Source: Catonia carolina
Lineage: Eukaryota > Arthropoda > Insecta > Hemiptera > Achilidae
Assembly: GCA_035578175.1 (NCBI GenBank)
Contig: JAQMRL010000003.1
Coordinates: forward strand, 108,054,969 to 108,118,968
DNA: 64,000 nucleotides
Direction: 5' to 3'
The notes under the pieces: generated by a model
Seen by the model: the letters and a program-made list of their open reading frames with translations, nothing else
Told to the model about the DNA's origin: nothing
The model's database searches: none
Part shown: positions 1 through 10,235 of the stretch, piece by piece
How positions within the stretch are numbered: the first letter of the stretch is position 1
Layout: every line of letters starts with the position of its first letter
Made by a program: the position numbers and the translations under genes

Positions 1-300
1 GTTTGATAATATTACTGCCTACATAAATATGTAGGCATTGCATTGTAAAGCGAAAGTGCAATTAAATTTTTGTCTAAAATTTAATAACCTACATTTATTA
101 CTTCCACCATTTTCTCTAGAGACACAGTTTAGAATTATTTCGTGATTTTCCTTATGTTTAATCCAAACTTTCATTTTCCGTGTTTCAGTTATATTTAAAA
201 AATGTTATGCTTTTTACTTAACATTGTTTACTCATAAATGAACAAATGTTACATTTTTAATTATTTCGTAGGAGAAAGAGAATGAATGTTTCACTTCAAA
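1..300 (+). repeat. Old copy of the TTTCTCTTGCC-end repeat at the unit edge
   Basis: This stretch matches the left edges of the other peptide-gene units at 6705-7000, 22990-23330 (reverse) and 60960-61250. It also matches, more weakly, the 5' part of the dispersed repeat family seen at 46.8-47.2 and 58.9-59.8 kb: a shared run 'ctctagag..cccagtttagaat..tttcgtgattttccgt' followed by 'actcat.aatga' and a closing 'gaatgtttcac'. It is a decayed repeat that marks the 5' boundary of each unit. It has no coding potential. Confidence 0.5.
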
Positions 301-759
301 TTTTTTAATCAATACGTTGATATCATAACTCTGAGAACGTAATGAAACCTAAATTATGCATGTGCAAAATATTGTAGGTTATAGAAAAATGATTAACTTG
401 ATTATAAAAAATAAACTTAATTGTTATTAAAAATTTATTATTTCCAAAACGAGGAAACTTATATCATCTTTTGGTAACATGCCTCATTAAAATTTGGTAC
501 AATGCTAGAAAAAATGAACAATGTAATTGAAACTTACGGTGCAATCATAAAGAAATAAATAGCTTATTTTTTACAAAATAAGCTTATGTTTCCGCAAGTT
601 ATATTATTTAATAACATATATAGTTTCGTGCGTTCAATCCGTTTAGAAAAAACAATTGCGTTTCTTAATACTGCAGGGTAAAATCTTATGGCGTCATGAG
701 ATTGGATCGGACCTGTGAAATGGCCTAACATTTCTTTTTCAATTTTTTTTTTTAATATC

Positions 760-1240
760 CTAATGAGCTACTTTATTTGAAAAACAAATAATATGTATTA
801 AAACCCACTTTTCAAGTAACAATTGCAAATTGATTAGTCACGATCAATTAAGAATTTTGTATTTCTTCATTAATTTATGACAAATCAAATTTATTTGTTT
901 ATTGTTAACATTAACAGAAAGTAATACAGAAATTTATGGTTAAAGCCTGAATCACATATAAAATACATAAAACATTTTCATCATCTTGAACCAAAAAATA
1001 AAATTGTAATAGCTACTTTATTTAAATAACAGACAATAGGTATTAAAACACATTTTTCATGTAACAATTGCAAATTGATTAATCACGATCAATTAAGTAT
1101 TTCGTATTTCGTCATTAATTTATGACCAATCAAATTAACTCGTTTAGTGTCACACATTAACAAAAAGTAATCCACAAATTTATGGTTAAAACCCAATCAG
1201 ATACAAAATACGTAGGTACATTATAAATAAGTTTAAATAA
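760..1240 (+). repeat. Promoter-proximal tandem repeat, about 247-bp period, two copies
   Basis: Two degenerate copies lie just upstream of the copy A promoter. The anchor 'aattgattagtcacgatcaatt' occurs near 830 and again near 1076, and each is followed by 'cttcattaatttatgac.aatc' and 'gtttattgttacac.ttaacagaaagtaat'. The anchor has complementary ends (AATTGAT / ATCAATT). The same repeat precedes copy D (three copies, 28660-29400) and copy E (one, 62600-62870), and lies in the broken unit at 7557-9060. A regulatory role is only inferred from position. Confidence 0.7.
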
Positions 1241-1313
1241 TATAACGACAGTTAACTTAATTTTTTTTCATATCATTAAAGGGAAAATTGTCTTTACGAG
1301 TAGATTAGTTACC

Positions 1314-1320
1314 TATATAA
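1314..1320 (+). promoter_or_regulatory. TATA box of peptide gene copy A
   Basis: TATATAAGG sits 101 nt upstream of the start codon. The identical box (TATATAAGGCTGGATTG) precedes exon 1 of copy E, and a decayed form precedes copy D. An initiator-like TCA lies 36 nt downstream (A at 1350; in copy E the matching sequence is TCAGTC), slightly further than the usual 30 nt. The leader around it is very similar in A, D and E. Confidence 0.7.
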
Positions 1321-1414
1321 GGCTGGATTGGCAGAATCGAAATACATTCAATCCTTCTAGTACTAGAAAGCAGAACTGATCTGTTTGAGGAAGAAATCAC
1401 TTGTGACGATCAAA

Positions 1415-4208
1415 ATGGCCAATTTGATGAACCGGCTTGGTATTTGTAAAGGTAATTACTTCATCTAATGTTTAGTCATAGTTTTCAATCATTTAATTTT
1501 AACATATTTTGAAAAAAACCAGAAATATGTATTTCTCACTTCTTTTAAGATGCCAAGAAATGCAGTCGAAATGTTTGGTATAGATTTCATTTAGTTTACT
1601 TGTTTCATTGCACAGTTCAAAACATCTTTTATAAGAATTTTTTTAAATTTACTTTTAACCCTCAACTGGTATCATGCGGTCTGTGAGACCGCTGTCATTT
1701 TTTACCCCTCCAACACTTCCCTCCCAATGGCCCGACATCACGTATATTTTGTATACCTTTCAACTGTTGTTTGAACTATGCGTGATCAAGATCGTTTTCG
1801 GTACGAGCTAACAAGTTGCGAGTTATTTGTATTTTGTTTTCTACTGGCGGTCTCCTGGACCTATGATACCAGTTGTGTAACTTTTTGACGACTTTAAAAC
1901 CAAGTAGTACATGGATTGTTTAAAGTTTTAATGAATATACAATAATTTTTCATACATCATTTCTTTGTTTAGTACTATTATAAAATATTTTCATATGTAA
2001 TTTTATAAAATTTTCATTATGGATGATACATTTAAAATTTCTGAAGCGGCTTCAACACAACTAGATCCATCACGTAAACAAGTTGTACGTGTTAATGATG
2101 TGAATTTTTATTAACATAAAAATCTTTAAATTTTATTGTAAATAATCAAAAAGTAAAAAAAACGAATAAATTTTAATAAATGTTTGTCAGAGTGTACTGC
2201 CCAACAATAGACATAAATAGCAAAACTCGGAACCAAAATGTAAGTTGTACATCATAATTTTGTAAATAAATTTGTCTTTATCATATTAATTACTTATTTA
2301 TTTATAATTATTAGACCACAGAATGTTTCTAGGGCCCAAAAATTTTATTGTTCTGTTCAAAATGGAAGAAAAAGTCAAAAAAATGCTTAGTGTTCGTTTT
2401 TTACTTTTTTAAATAGTAATTTTGCATTTATGCTAAGTATTTTACATTTACATCTTCGATTATACATGGTTTTATAAGTTTAATATTAAAACAAATTAAT
2501 TAAATGAGTATGAAGAACTTAAAAAAAAAAAACAAATTTGGAGGTCTGTCAGACCGCTGATACCAGTTATGTCACAAAAAATGATGATACCAGTTGAGTG
2601 TTAATAAAACATTTAAAAAAAATGCAATAAGTTTTTAATTTACATAAACGTTGTACAAAATATTATATGAATATAATACCTGGTTAAATTTTTATTAAAA
2701 TTTTAAAAACAATATTCAAATTACTAATAAAATAAATAATAGATTTATAATGCATGGTTTAATGATTCTCTTTGACCGGATAGCAGTTCGTATAAGTTTT
2801 GTAACAATTTAAGCCACTTTTACTTATAAATATACTTTTCAATATTAGAAATCGAACGTTCAATTTTTGCCTTTAATTAAAAACGTGTAAATTGATTGTA
2901 TTCAAAAATACTTAAAATACTCCTGGAAGGGAAAATCTGCCTGTGTAATATTACGGGATCATTGTGGACACAACCCTTTGGATAAGAAACATTCGGCAAA
3001 TAACGAGTCCATTACAAGTCTGGCGTGTCATCAAAAGTAACGAAATTTGCACTGTAGCCCTGCCACTAACAGTCTAGTCAGTATAAATGTAACGTAGCAA
3101 TAAACAAATGAAGTTATTTCCAGTGGAAATGTTACATCTTCAAGTACTTCTTCCATCACTTAACGAATACATGTGACATTACGATTTTGTAAACTTCCAG
3201 TCTCGTGGAATTTACTTATTATTACAAGATTTAGTTTTATAATATTTTTGCGTGGCTTAAATTTTGACCGTTGCGTATACATATAGCGTTTTTAAATGTT
3301 AATCTTTCTCTTAACACACTAAATAAAACGGCTTTGTACTTTTCAGTCACCTAACTAACTGTTGGATTTTAAGCGTCCAAAAGTTGAACTTCATTACTTT
3401 TTATAACCTCACAAAGATATTGTGCTTTTTAGCATACCTACACACTTCTACAGCTACTAAAGTTACTTGCAACTCAAAGTGGATTTCACTCAGCCGCGTC
3501 TAACATCGGGTATTAACAATGTTCTTGAGCAGTTTGCTTTCATCTTTTTGAATAAGGTTTCTGTTGGACTGGTTTGGGCATACGTCCATATCAGTTTTTG
3601 CACTTGAAAAGATCAAAAGTTCAGAGTTTATCCGGAAAGCCAATAATTTTTTGTACTTTATTGGAATTTTATCTCTTTTCTTATTTTATTCTTCGTCGCG
3701 AGTTTGCTATCTAGGTTAACCACAAGATCGTTTACTGTGTTGCGTAAACGTTTATTTCAGAATATGACGGATTTATTTACCATTGTGTTGCATCTAAATG
3801 TATCTTAACGAACACATTTCAAATGTTTTAACCAACACAATAGTGAATGTACTTTGTTGTTTTTTTCAGGTTCAGTTATAGCAGTATTGTTGATTATGAC
3901 GCTCGTCATCTCCAACTCTGAAGCGTTAGGGGTAGGTCAAGAAGCCTGTCGCCATCCTTCACGACAAGAATGTCCATATTTATGTGTTTCTGGTGTGCCA
4001 GTTTGTGCATTTGATCGCAATTTAAAGCGATATGTAACTTTTGCTGATATAAATACTTTCTGTAACGCAGCATTTGATGATCCTAGTAAGTAAACTTCAT
4101 ATTTATAATATATTCAATATAAGTAACGAAATAATTGTTTACTTTTTGTGCAAAAAACATTCAGTAAAACTAAACCAAATAACAGTTAATTCTTGCCTTC
4201 CGTTGTGA
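1415..4208 (+). CDS. Secreted Kazal-like cysteine-rich peptide, copy A
   Basis: The deduced gene has three exons: 1415-1451, 3870-4085 and 4186-4208. Exon 1 encodes MANLMNRLGICK and ends AAAG|GTAATT. Intron 1 ends TTTTTTTCAG. Exon 2 ends CCTA|GTAAGT. Intron 2 is 100 nt with a branch-like CTAAAC and a CAG acceptor. Exon 3 adds INSCLPL and a stop, for 91 residues. A hydrophobic signal peptide (AVLLIMTLVISNSEALG) is followed by a mature peptide with six cysteines spaced 7, 3, 6, 18 and 10 residues apart. The core CPYLC..GVPVCAFD......YVTF resembles Kazal protease-inhibitor domains of the long-loop insect type. The Kazal call rests on motif resemblance; the target protease, if any, is unknown. 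Exon 3 is inferred from conservation in B and C and from the missing sixth cysteine. Intron 1 carries a piggyBac element. Confidence 0.7.
1659..2600. mobile_element. Non-autonomous piggyBac-type element in intron 1 of copy A
   Basis: The 942-bp insert is flanked by TTAA at 1655-1658 and 2601-2604, the hallmark target duplication of piggyBac. The ends are inverted repeats (CCCTCAACTGGTATCAT left; reverse complement of the right end CACTCAACTGGTATCAT). Subterminal motifs include GCGGTCT-gtg-AGACCGC at 1676-1692, a variant near 1848 and GGTCTGTCAGACC at 2543-2555, each next to ATACCAGTT-type sequence. Inside is only a 31-codon frame starting at 2021, with no transposase catalytic core. Intron 1 of copy D has a single intact TTAA at the equivalent place (28226-28229), an empty site. 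Confidence 0.85.
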
Positions 4209-4485
4209 GGCCAATCGACGGTGCCAGCGTGTCATTTCGGTCTTATGATGCACCTGAAATATTTTGTGCTTCGTAAAGCGGTTAAGTGTGGACATACTAA
4301 CAAAATACTGCTAGAGATGAAACGCAGTAGTGCATTCATTTCTTCGTTTAATTATGAAGAACGTTTATGAAGCTACCTCAACGATCGATTTTAGTCTGTA
4401 CTGAACGGCAATTCGCTGTTGAGAAATATTTACGATACAAAAAAATTAAGAGACATATGGAATAATAAAAAAAGATATTTTCTTG
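4209..4485 (+). other. 3' UTR of copy A with a degenerate reading frame and poly(A) signal
   Basis: The region after the exon 3 stop is conserved in all four complete copies up to AATAAA (4464-4469 in A; 13772-13777 reverse in B; 17978-17983 in C; 25291-25296 reverse in D). It contains a frame that is open for 102 codons in copy B (YDAPEYFVF..AVNCGHTNKILL..MKRSS) and 72 in C. In A it is broken by an extra A at about 4258 and a TGA, and in D by a TGA. I treat it as UTR that may descend from coding sequence. Confidence 0.55.
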
Positions 4486-6590
4486 TATTGATAGTGTATT
4501 TTAAAAAATGTCATTAAGAAGTTACTTTAATACAATGCATAATTTTAATAAATCGTGGCACGGTGAGTAATTAGTGTACTATAGTTCTATTTCTATTTGT
4601 GCTTTTGTTAGTTTTCGTAGCAAAATGTCCCGCCTTATGATTTTAAATTCTTTAGTAATGGTCGTAAGTAAATTATGTAACCTTATGATACCACTATATT
4701 TGTGATCATTTTTTGAACAACACATTGCATCATTTTTATTGGTTCTACTCCAAAAGGTTCCAGTAAGTCATCAGTTTTAAGTCTTCAATATACCGTGCCC
4801 TTATGCATTTCTATGTTGCGTAAATGTAGCTAATTTATTTCATTTATTTTACCAGCCGTTATCAAAAGTACAGATCATCGGCGTAAATTTCCGCCAGTTA
4901 AGAACATTTTATAGTCATCTTACATACTGTAATTATAAGTCACTAGTTGTTGCAATCGTAATAGTTTATTCCGCTCGATTAATTTGTGTAAAAAATACTT
5001 TTTTAAAGTTGAAAGAAAGTTTAACAACATTTATTTGCCATCAAAACTAATTAAATTCTTGCCGCACTGCAGTAGCTTCTGATTTATGATATTTCAAGAA
5101 GAGTTTTCGGAAAAAATTTTATGCTTTTATGGCCATCTTCATAAAGATTTTTTCTTTTGCAGATTTACTTTTTTGCCGCTGCGGTAGTTGTTTTTAAACA
5201 CAACTTGAGCATACAAGTAACTTTATTAGATTTCATGAAACATTAAGTGTGATGGTCGAATAAAATTTTCTGAAGATACCTGAAAATGTTGAATTATTTT
5301 TATAACCTCTATCCAAGCCAATCATCTTGATTAACCACGATCGCAAATATTTTATCTAACTTAACCAGTGTGATGATCGGTGTATTATATCCTGATGAAG
5401 TAAGACCTATTTCAATTAAAAGTTTAGTAATTGAACTAGATAACCTGTCAAAATTTATGGTATCTGTTCGACAAAAGTAAACCTAACGTAAGAACGAAAT
5501 GGCTAGTATGTACGAGAAAGTCTACTCATTTTAACGAAAATCTTCTGAAACACATCGCACAAATTTTTTACTACGACGGGGTGATTCTCCACGAGCGTTT
5601 TCTTTGATTAACTTGTACCGACACCTACATCTGTGAGGTATTTAAGGCTTACTTTGAATGCCGATAAATTGGAACTCTCATGTCTCGGTTAACAGACGCA
5701 CCTTGAATAACAGATTTACGAATATTAGTCAATGCACCCTATTGCGTTTCTAACGCTACCTTAATAACAACCCTTATATCCCTTTTGTAACAGACGTTCT
5801 CATTTGACCTTATAGATAATTCCAGAACAGACTTCTAGCTAAATGAAGCAAATTGATACGTAAACCTTGTTCCGAAAGTTACTTATAAAGTAAAATAAAG
5901 GCAACAGCGTAGGGAAGAAAATCCTGACCCAATAGTACAGAACTTTCATTCTAAAAGGTTAAATTCTGAAGGTGCGTTAAAACAACTAAACAAATTTTAA
6001 TTTGTACTAGGCGCATTGGAAGAACAAACAACCCATAAACGAAAATTTTATGCTTTAAATTGTATTTTATCTGTATAATACAAACTTAACACTAATGACA
6101 AGAAAAACTTATATTTAAATATTACTGACTCGAAACTTTCGAAACAAAAAGAATGCGGTACTACATCAAAAGCAAAAGAAAAGACACAGTAAACTAGAAC
6201 CTAACATCGGACGAAAAACAGCTAGAAACAAAAATAATTATTATCAAAGTTATTCATTAAATTCACTTCCAACATAACATCGTTACATATACGGTTTTAC
6301 CATTTTGCTTTGGACCTACATAAAAGTATTTTCTGAAAGATAAAAGTAAAGTGTAATTGTTAAAATCAACAAGAAATTTGTAAAACTTTACTTCTGCAAC
6401 GATTGCGACCTTCAAATGAATTTTTAAGCCCGGATGTCGCCCTGCGCCTCTGAAATTTTGGGAGGTCAGGTCACGGCTAACCGGCGGCTACGCTCATCAC
6501 CCTCGCAAGAAAGTTCACACTTTCTAAAGCCGTTAACAGCTAAAAAAATGCCAAGCAACATCAGTAAAAGTAAAATAATAAGAAGTGAAA
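4486..6590 (+). other. Downstream intergenic part of unit A
   Basis: No gene found. The whole segment is shared, in order, with 11700-13770 (reverse), 18000-20200 and 23400-25290 (reverse), so it belongs to the duplicated unit. It includes a GC-richer block at 6430-6530 ('gatgtcgccctgcgcct'...). Antisense to it, near 4820-4600, is a frame starting MHKGTVY that is open for 75 codons in copy C (18321-18094, minus) but broken in A. I do not call it a gene. Confidence 0.5.
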
Positions 6591-7439
6591 AGTAGGGTAA
6601 CCTCCATAATTGCTGCAATTCTTGAAAAGCCTATGCACCGTATGGTGATGGATATGGCCATAGACCGTATGCGTATGAAAAGCCTATGCTCCTGTTGGAA
6701 ACATCGTTTGTTAATATTGCTGCTTACATAATATGCATTGTAAGGCAAAAGTGCAATTACAATTTCGTCAAACATTTTTAATAACCTGCATTTACTACTT
6801 AAACCATTTTCTCTCTAGAGAGCCCAGTTTAGAATCATTTCGTGATTTTCCGTATTTTGAATCGAAACTTTCATATTACATGTTTCAGTTATATTAAATT
6901 ATGCTATGCTTTTCAATTACCATTGTTACTCATAAATGAGAAAATGTTACATTTTTAATTTTTTGGTAAGACAAAGAGCATGAATGTTTCTCCTGAGATT
7001 TTTAATCAATACGTAGATATCATAACTCTGAGAACATAATGAAGCCTAAATTATGCATGTGCAAAATAATTGCAGGTTATAGTGAAACGATTGACTGAAT
7101 TAAAAAAATAAACTTAGCCTAATTGTCACTAAAAATTTATTATTTCCAAAACGAGGAAACTTTTCGTCAAAAACTTATCGTCTTTTGGTAACATGCCTCA
7201 TTAATTATTTGGTACAATGCTAGAAAAAATGAACAATGTAATTGAAAATTACGGTGCAATCATAAAAGAATAAATAGCATATTTTTACAGTTTCCGCAAG
7301 TTATATTATTTAATAACTTATTTATAGTTTCGTGCGTTCAATCCGTTTAGAAAAAACAATTCCGTTTCTTAATACTGCAGGGTAAAATCTGATGGCGTCA
7401 TGAGATTTGGTCGGACCTGTGAAATGGCCTAACAGTACT

Positions 7440-7557
7440 AATCAGGTCTGGCATTTTTTTCATCTGTAAATCACCACATATCATTACCTACTCACAAGCC
7501 CAAGGCTTATGTAGGCATCATCACTCAATAAAAAAAAATAAAAAAAAAATAAAAAAC
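7440..7557 (+). mobile_element. Short retroposon-like insert with A-rich tail
   Basis: About 115 bp absent from the matching flanks of A, D and E. It ends in 'cactcaataaaaaaaaataaaaaaaaaataaaa', which looks like the 3' tail of a retroposed element. Family not recognised. Confidence 0.35.
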
Positions 7558-8307
7558 CCATTTTTCAAGTTGCAATTGCAAATTGATTGGTCACGATCAA
7601 TTAAGTATTTTGTATTCCTTCATTAATTTATGACAAATCAAATTTGTTCGTTTATTGTTACACGTTAACAGAAAGTAATACAGAGATTTATAGTAAAAAC
7701 CCGAATCAGATATAAAATACAAAAAATAACTTTTCATGCTGTATCATCAAAAAATTAAATTGTAATGGGCTACTTATTTAAAGAACGAACAATAGGTATT
7801 AAAACAGATTGTTCAAGTAACAATTGCAAATTGATTAGTCACGATCAATTAAGTGTTTTCTATTTCTTCATTAATTTATAACGAATAAAATTTATTCGTT
7901 TATTGTTACACTTTAACAGAAAGTAATCAAGCATTTCGCTTGAAATGCGCCCGGTAAGAGTTTTCGCAGCCGGCGCAAGCTAACTGCTTATTTAGCGCTA
8001 ACAACTTTGATCGAATTTCACATTTATCTTTATTCTTGTAATTATTGATCAAAACATGTTTCCAATGCTTTAGTATAACATTGTTTCACTTTAAACGACA
8101 TTTAGTCTTCATTTCAGTATTAAAAACAAACTGCAAACATTTATTTTCAATAATTTTAATGCCGCGGGACCCGATTTAGTATGTTTTTTTATATCGGATC
8201 TCGGAAAATGTCCTCCTCCTCCGATTGACGTTAGGTGGCAGCACCGTATACATGTTACGGTTCGGCTGCCCTGTCTTATATGCTATAATTTTGCTGTGAG
8301 TTGGCAT

Positions 8308-8380
8308 GCTCGGCTAGCTCAGTCGGTAGAGCATTAGACTCATAATTGCAGGGTCGTGGGTTCGAGCCCCACGTTGGGCG
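8308..8380 (+). pseudogene. tRNA-Lys pseudogene with CAT in the anticodon position
   Basis: 73 nt closely matching animal tRNA-Lys(CTT): intact D-arm and A box (GGCTAGCTCAGTCGGTAGAGC), intact B box (GGGTTCGAGCCCC), and a paired acceptor stem with one G-T wobble. The anticodon loop reads CTCATAA, giving CAT instead of CTT, and the anticodon stem (TTAGA / TTGCA) has two mismatches. It is carried inside the 990-bp insertion, so it is most likely a captured or retroposed tRNA that may still have pol III promoter boxes. Confidence 0.75.
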
Positions 8381-8459
8381 GTTAATTTTTTTCTTCATAA
8401 AATCAATTTTATACAAACAATTTATTTACAAAAAATAAATAATAACTCGCGTATTGTTA

Positions 8460-8654
8460 TGATAGAACATAATTATCCTCACAAAATTACAATAAAATTG
8501 TAAACTGACCGGTAAGAAGAGTTTTGCAGAAACGGTCGCATCAATAGTCAATTTATTTTTAGAAATTATATAATATATTCAACAAAACGTTATGATATCC
8601 TCTCAAAATTACAATAAAATTGTAAACTGACCGGTAAGAGTTTTGCAGAAACTG
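8460..8654 (+). repeat. Direct repeat inside the 990-bp insertion
   Basis: The segment '..atcctc.caaaattacaataaaattgtaaactgaccggtaag' plus 'agttttgcagaaac' occurs twice, about 122 bp apart (near 8474-8532 and 8597-8652). The second copy runs straight into the left arm of the long palindrome. Confidence 0.7.
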
Positions 8655-8918
8655 CGTTGTACTAACAATTCAAAGGTGTAACAAAAGGTTAAGGATATCT
8701 GGAGTAGGTAAGAGTTTGAAAATATGGCACAAACATCACAAAAACGTATAAATTAAAAATCTATATATAATTAAGTTTATATATAGATTTTTAATTTATA
8801 CGTTTTTGTGATGTTTGTGCCATATTTTCAAACTCTTACCTACTCCAGATATCCTTAACCTTTTGTTACACCTTTGAATTGTTAGTACAACGCAGTTTCT
8901 GCAAAACTCTTACCGGTC
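8629..8918. repeat. Perfect 142-bp-arm inverted repeat (foldback)
   Basis: Arms 8629-8770 and 8777-8918 are exact reverse complements by hand comparison, separated by six bases (ttaagt). Perfect identity over 142 bp means a very young duplication or strong correction. Transcribed from either strand it would fold into a long uninterrupted hairpin. Confidence 0.9.
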
Positions 8919-9279
8919 ATACTGAAATTTATAGTAAAAACCCGAATCAGACACAAAATACAAAAAATAACTTTTCATCTTCTATCATCAGAAAATAAAA
9001 TTGTAATGGGCTACTTTGCTTGAATTACAAACAATGGTTGCAAATTAATTAGTGACGATCAATGAATTTCATCTCGGGCTTAGATTAAGGTAGTAAAACT
9101 TGATGTTTCATTATGTTTCAAACGGTATGCTAAAAAATGTTGGATAATTTTACTTTGTCATCTAAGTAATAATTCAATGAAAGTCTACTTTCGAGCATCA
9201 AGAATTCTTCAATACGAATAATTTTACCTTAATTTGGTTGAAAAATTCAATATCATTAAACACGTTTTATAGTTATATA

Positions 9280-10233
9280 TAGGGTGATTCAAAAAGAGCG
9301 CCGGTTTTGATATATCAAATTAAGAGATTTATTTTATTGAAAAATTGAAAATAAATACATCAACAAGTTCATCTTACCTTCCGATTTCATGTATGAAAAA
9401 TGATGTCATGCATGTGTCCTCCTATACTGTTCTGGCACGCATCAACTCTGTCCATGAAATTGGATATTACTGCACGACAAGTTTCGACTTCCATTTGCCC
9501 GATAACCCGTCGAATTTCCTCCTTCAAGTCATTGATGTTTCGGGGTTTATTGGCATACACCAATGACTTCAGATGACCCCAAAGATGAAAGTCACAAGGC
9601 GTCAAGTCACACGACCTTGGTGGCCATTGATGGTCGGAATTACGAGAAATGATGCGATCCTGGAACCGTTCACGGAGCAACAACATTGTTTCTCGTGCAG
9701 AAACTGAATTTTATACGGGTGATATTGGAGATCGTACCGAAGAATTCTCCGTACAGAAGAGCATCGTAAACCCAATTGTTGAGAACGGCGACGTATTGAT
9801 TTTGCTGGGCTAACAGCCACACTGTCACGAACCAACGCAACGTTCTGCTCAGTTCGGCCAGAACGACGACGTCCAGAACTTTTAAGGTCGATTGTTGAAC
9901 CCGTCTCAAAAAACTTTTTCATGAGCCTGCGAACTGTTGATTCATTCGGTGCTTCATTACGTCCTAGAGTACCGCGAAGTCGCCTGACAGTAGCCGCATA
10001 ACTCTCTCCACTCTGGTAAAATGTTTTGACGATTAACACTCGTTGTGCAATAGTAAACTTCTCCATGGTTAGACACAGACTGCGAGAGTACTACACTACG
10101 AACAAGAGAAACTACAACTGAATCGTCAATCGGAATGTTCTCCGAAATAGAAATGAGGTCTAACAATGTTGCCAACCGATAAACAAAAATTTACCAGCCG
10201 TTTAAAAACCGGCGCTCTTTTTGAATCACCCGA
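9280..10233 (-). mobile_element. Internally deleted Tc1/mariner-superfamily element
   Basis: 954 bp flanked by TA (9278-9279, 10234-10235). The inverted ends read GGGTGATTCAAAAAGAGCGCCGGTTTT on the left and its near-perfect complement on the right. It holds a damaged transposase on the minus strand. The paralogous sequence in the right arm (about 22285, reverse) is uninterrupted. Confidence 0.9.
9387..10066 (-). pseudogene. Broken mariner-type transposase (DUF4817-like N-terminus)
   Basis: The N-terminal part (10066 down to about 9690) starts MEKFTIAQRVLIVKTFYQ and contains helix-turn-helix-like segments (..ESTVRRLMKKFFETGS.., ..SIRRRSQQLGL..), typical of the DNA-binding half of this insect transposase group. 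The C-terminal part (9686-9387, another frame) contains WPPRSCDLTPCDFHLWGHLK, the segment around the third catalytic acidic residue, and the usual tail. The middle, with the first two catalytic aspartates, is deleted and the halves are out of frame, so the element cannot encode active transposase. Confidence 0.8.
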
Positions 10234-10235
10234 TA

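Larger units (their letters stand above)
7929..8918. mobile_element. 990-bp insertion with end hairpin, tRNA pseudogene and long foldback
   Basis: The insert splits the conserved repeat 'cagaaagtaat|actgaaatttat'; only AT is duplicated at the edges. The left end is a small hairpin (GCATTTC-gctt-GAAATGC) followed by CCGGTAAGAG; the right end is its complement CTCTTACCGG. The motif 'accggtaagagttttgcagaaac' recurs internally. A terminal hairpin, short asymmetric inverted ends and little target duplication recall non-autonomous Helentron/Helitron2 elements, but no Rep/helicase is present and the class is uncertain. Confidence 0.45.
6600..9279 (+). repeat. Second, gene-less copy of the unit's 5' flank
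   Basis: From 6705 the sequence repeats 1 onward (unit-edge repeat, then flank to about 7440, then tandem promoter repeats 7557-7928 and 8919-9060). It never reaches a TATA box or exon 1. Instead it joins, around 9051-9080, the reversed tail of copy B. The joint has a counterpart in the right arm near 22480-22560, so it predates the large inverted duplication. A 990-bp insertion (7929-8918) interrupts it. Confidence 0.65.

Noticed and set aside
4840..4922. Alternative exon 3 after the acceptor 'tttattttaccag' at about 4854
   Set aside because: The reading is open in A but stops early in B, C and D and contains no cysteine; the exon at 4186 keeps the sixth cysteine in three copies.
6533..6775. 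Tyr/Gly-rich peptide (..PYGDGYGHRPYAYEKP..) readable on the plus strand near 6630-6690
   Set aside because: It lies in the unit-edge repeat; the other copies lack the segment and are not open, so it looks like a local repeat expansion.
8308..8380. Functional tRNA-Met gene from its CAT anticodon
   Set aside because: The body is tRNA-Lys-like and the anticodon stem is mismatched.
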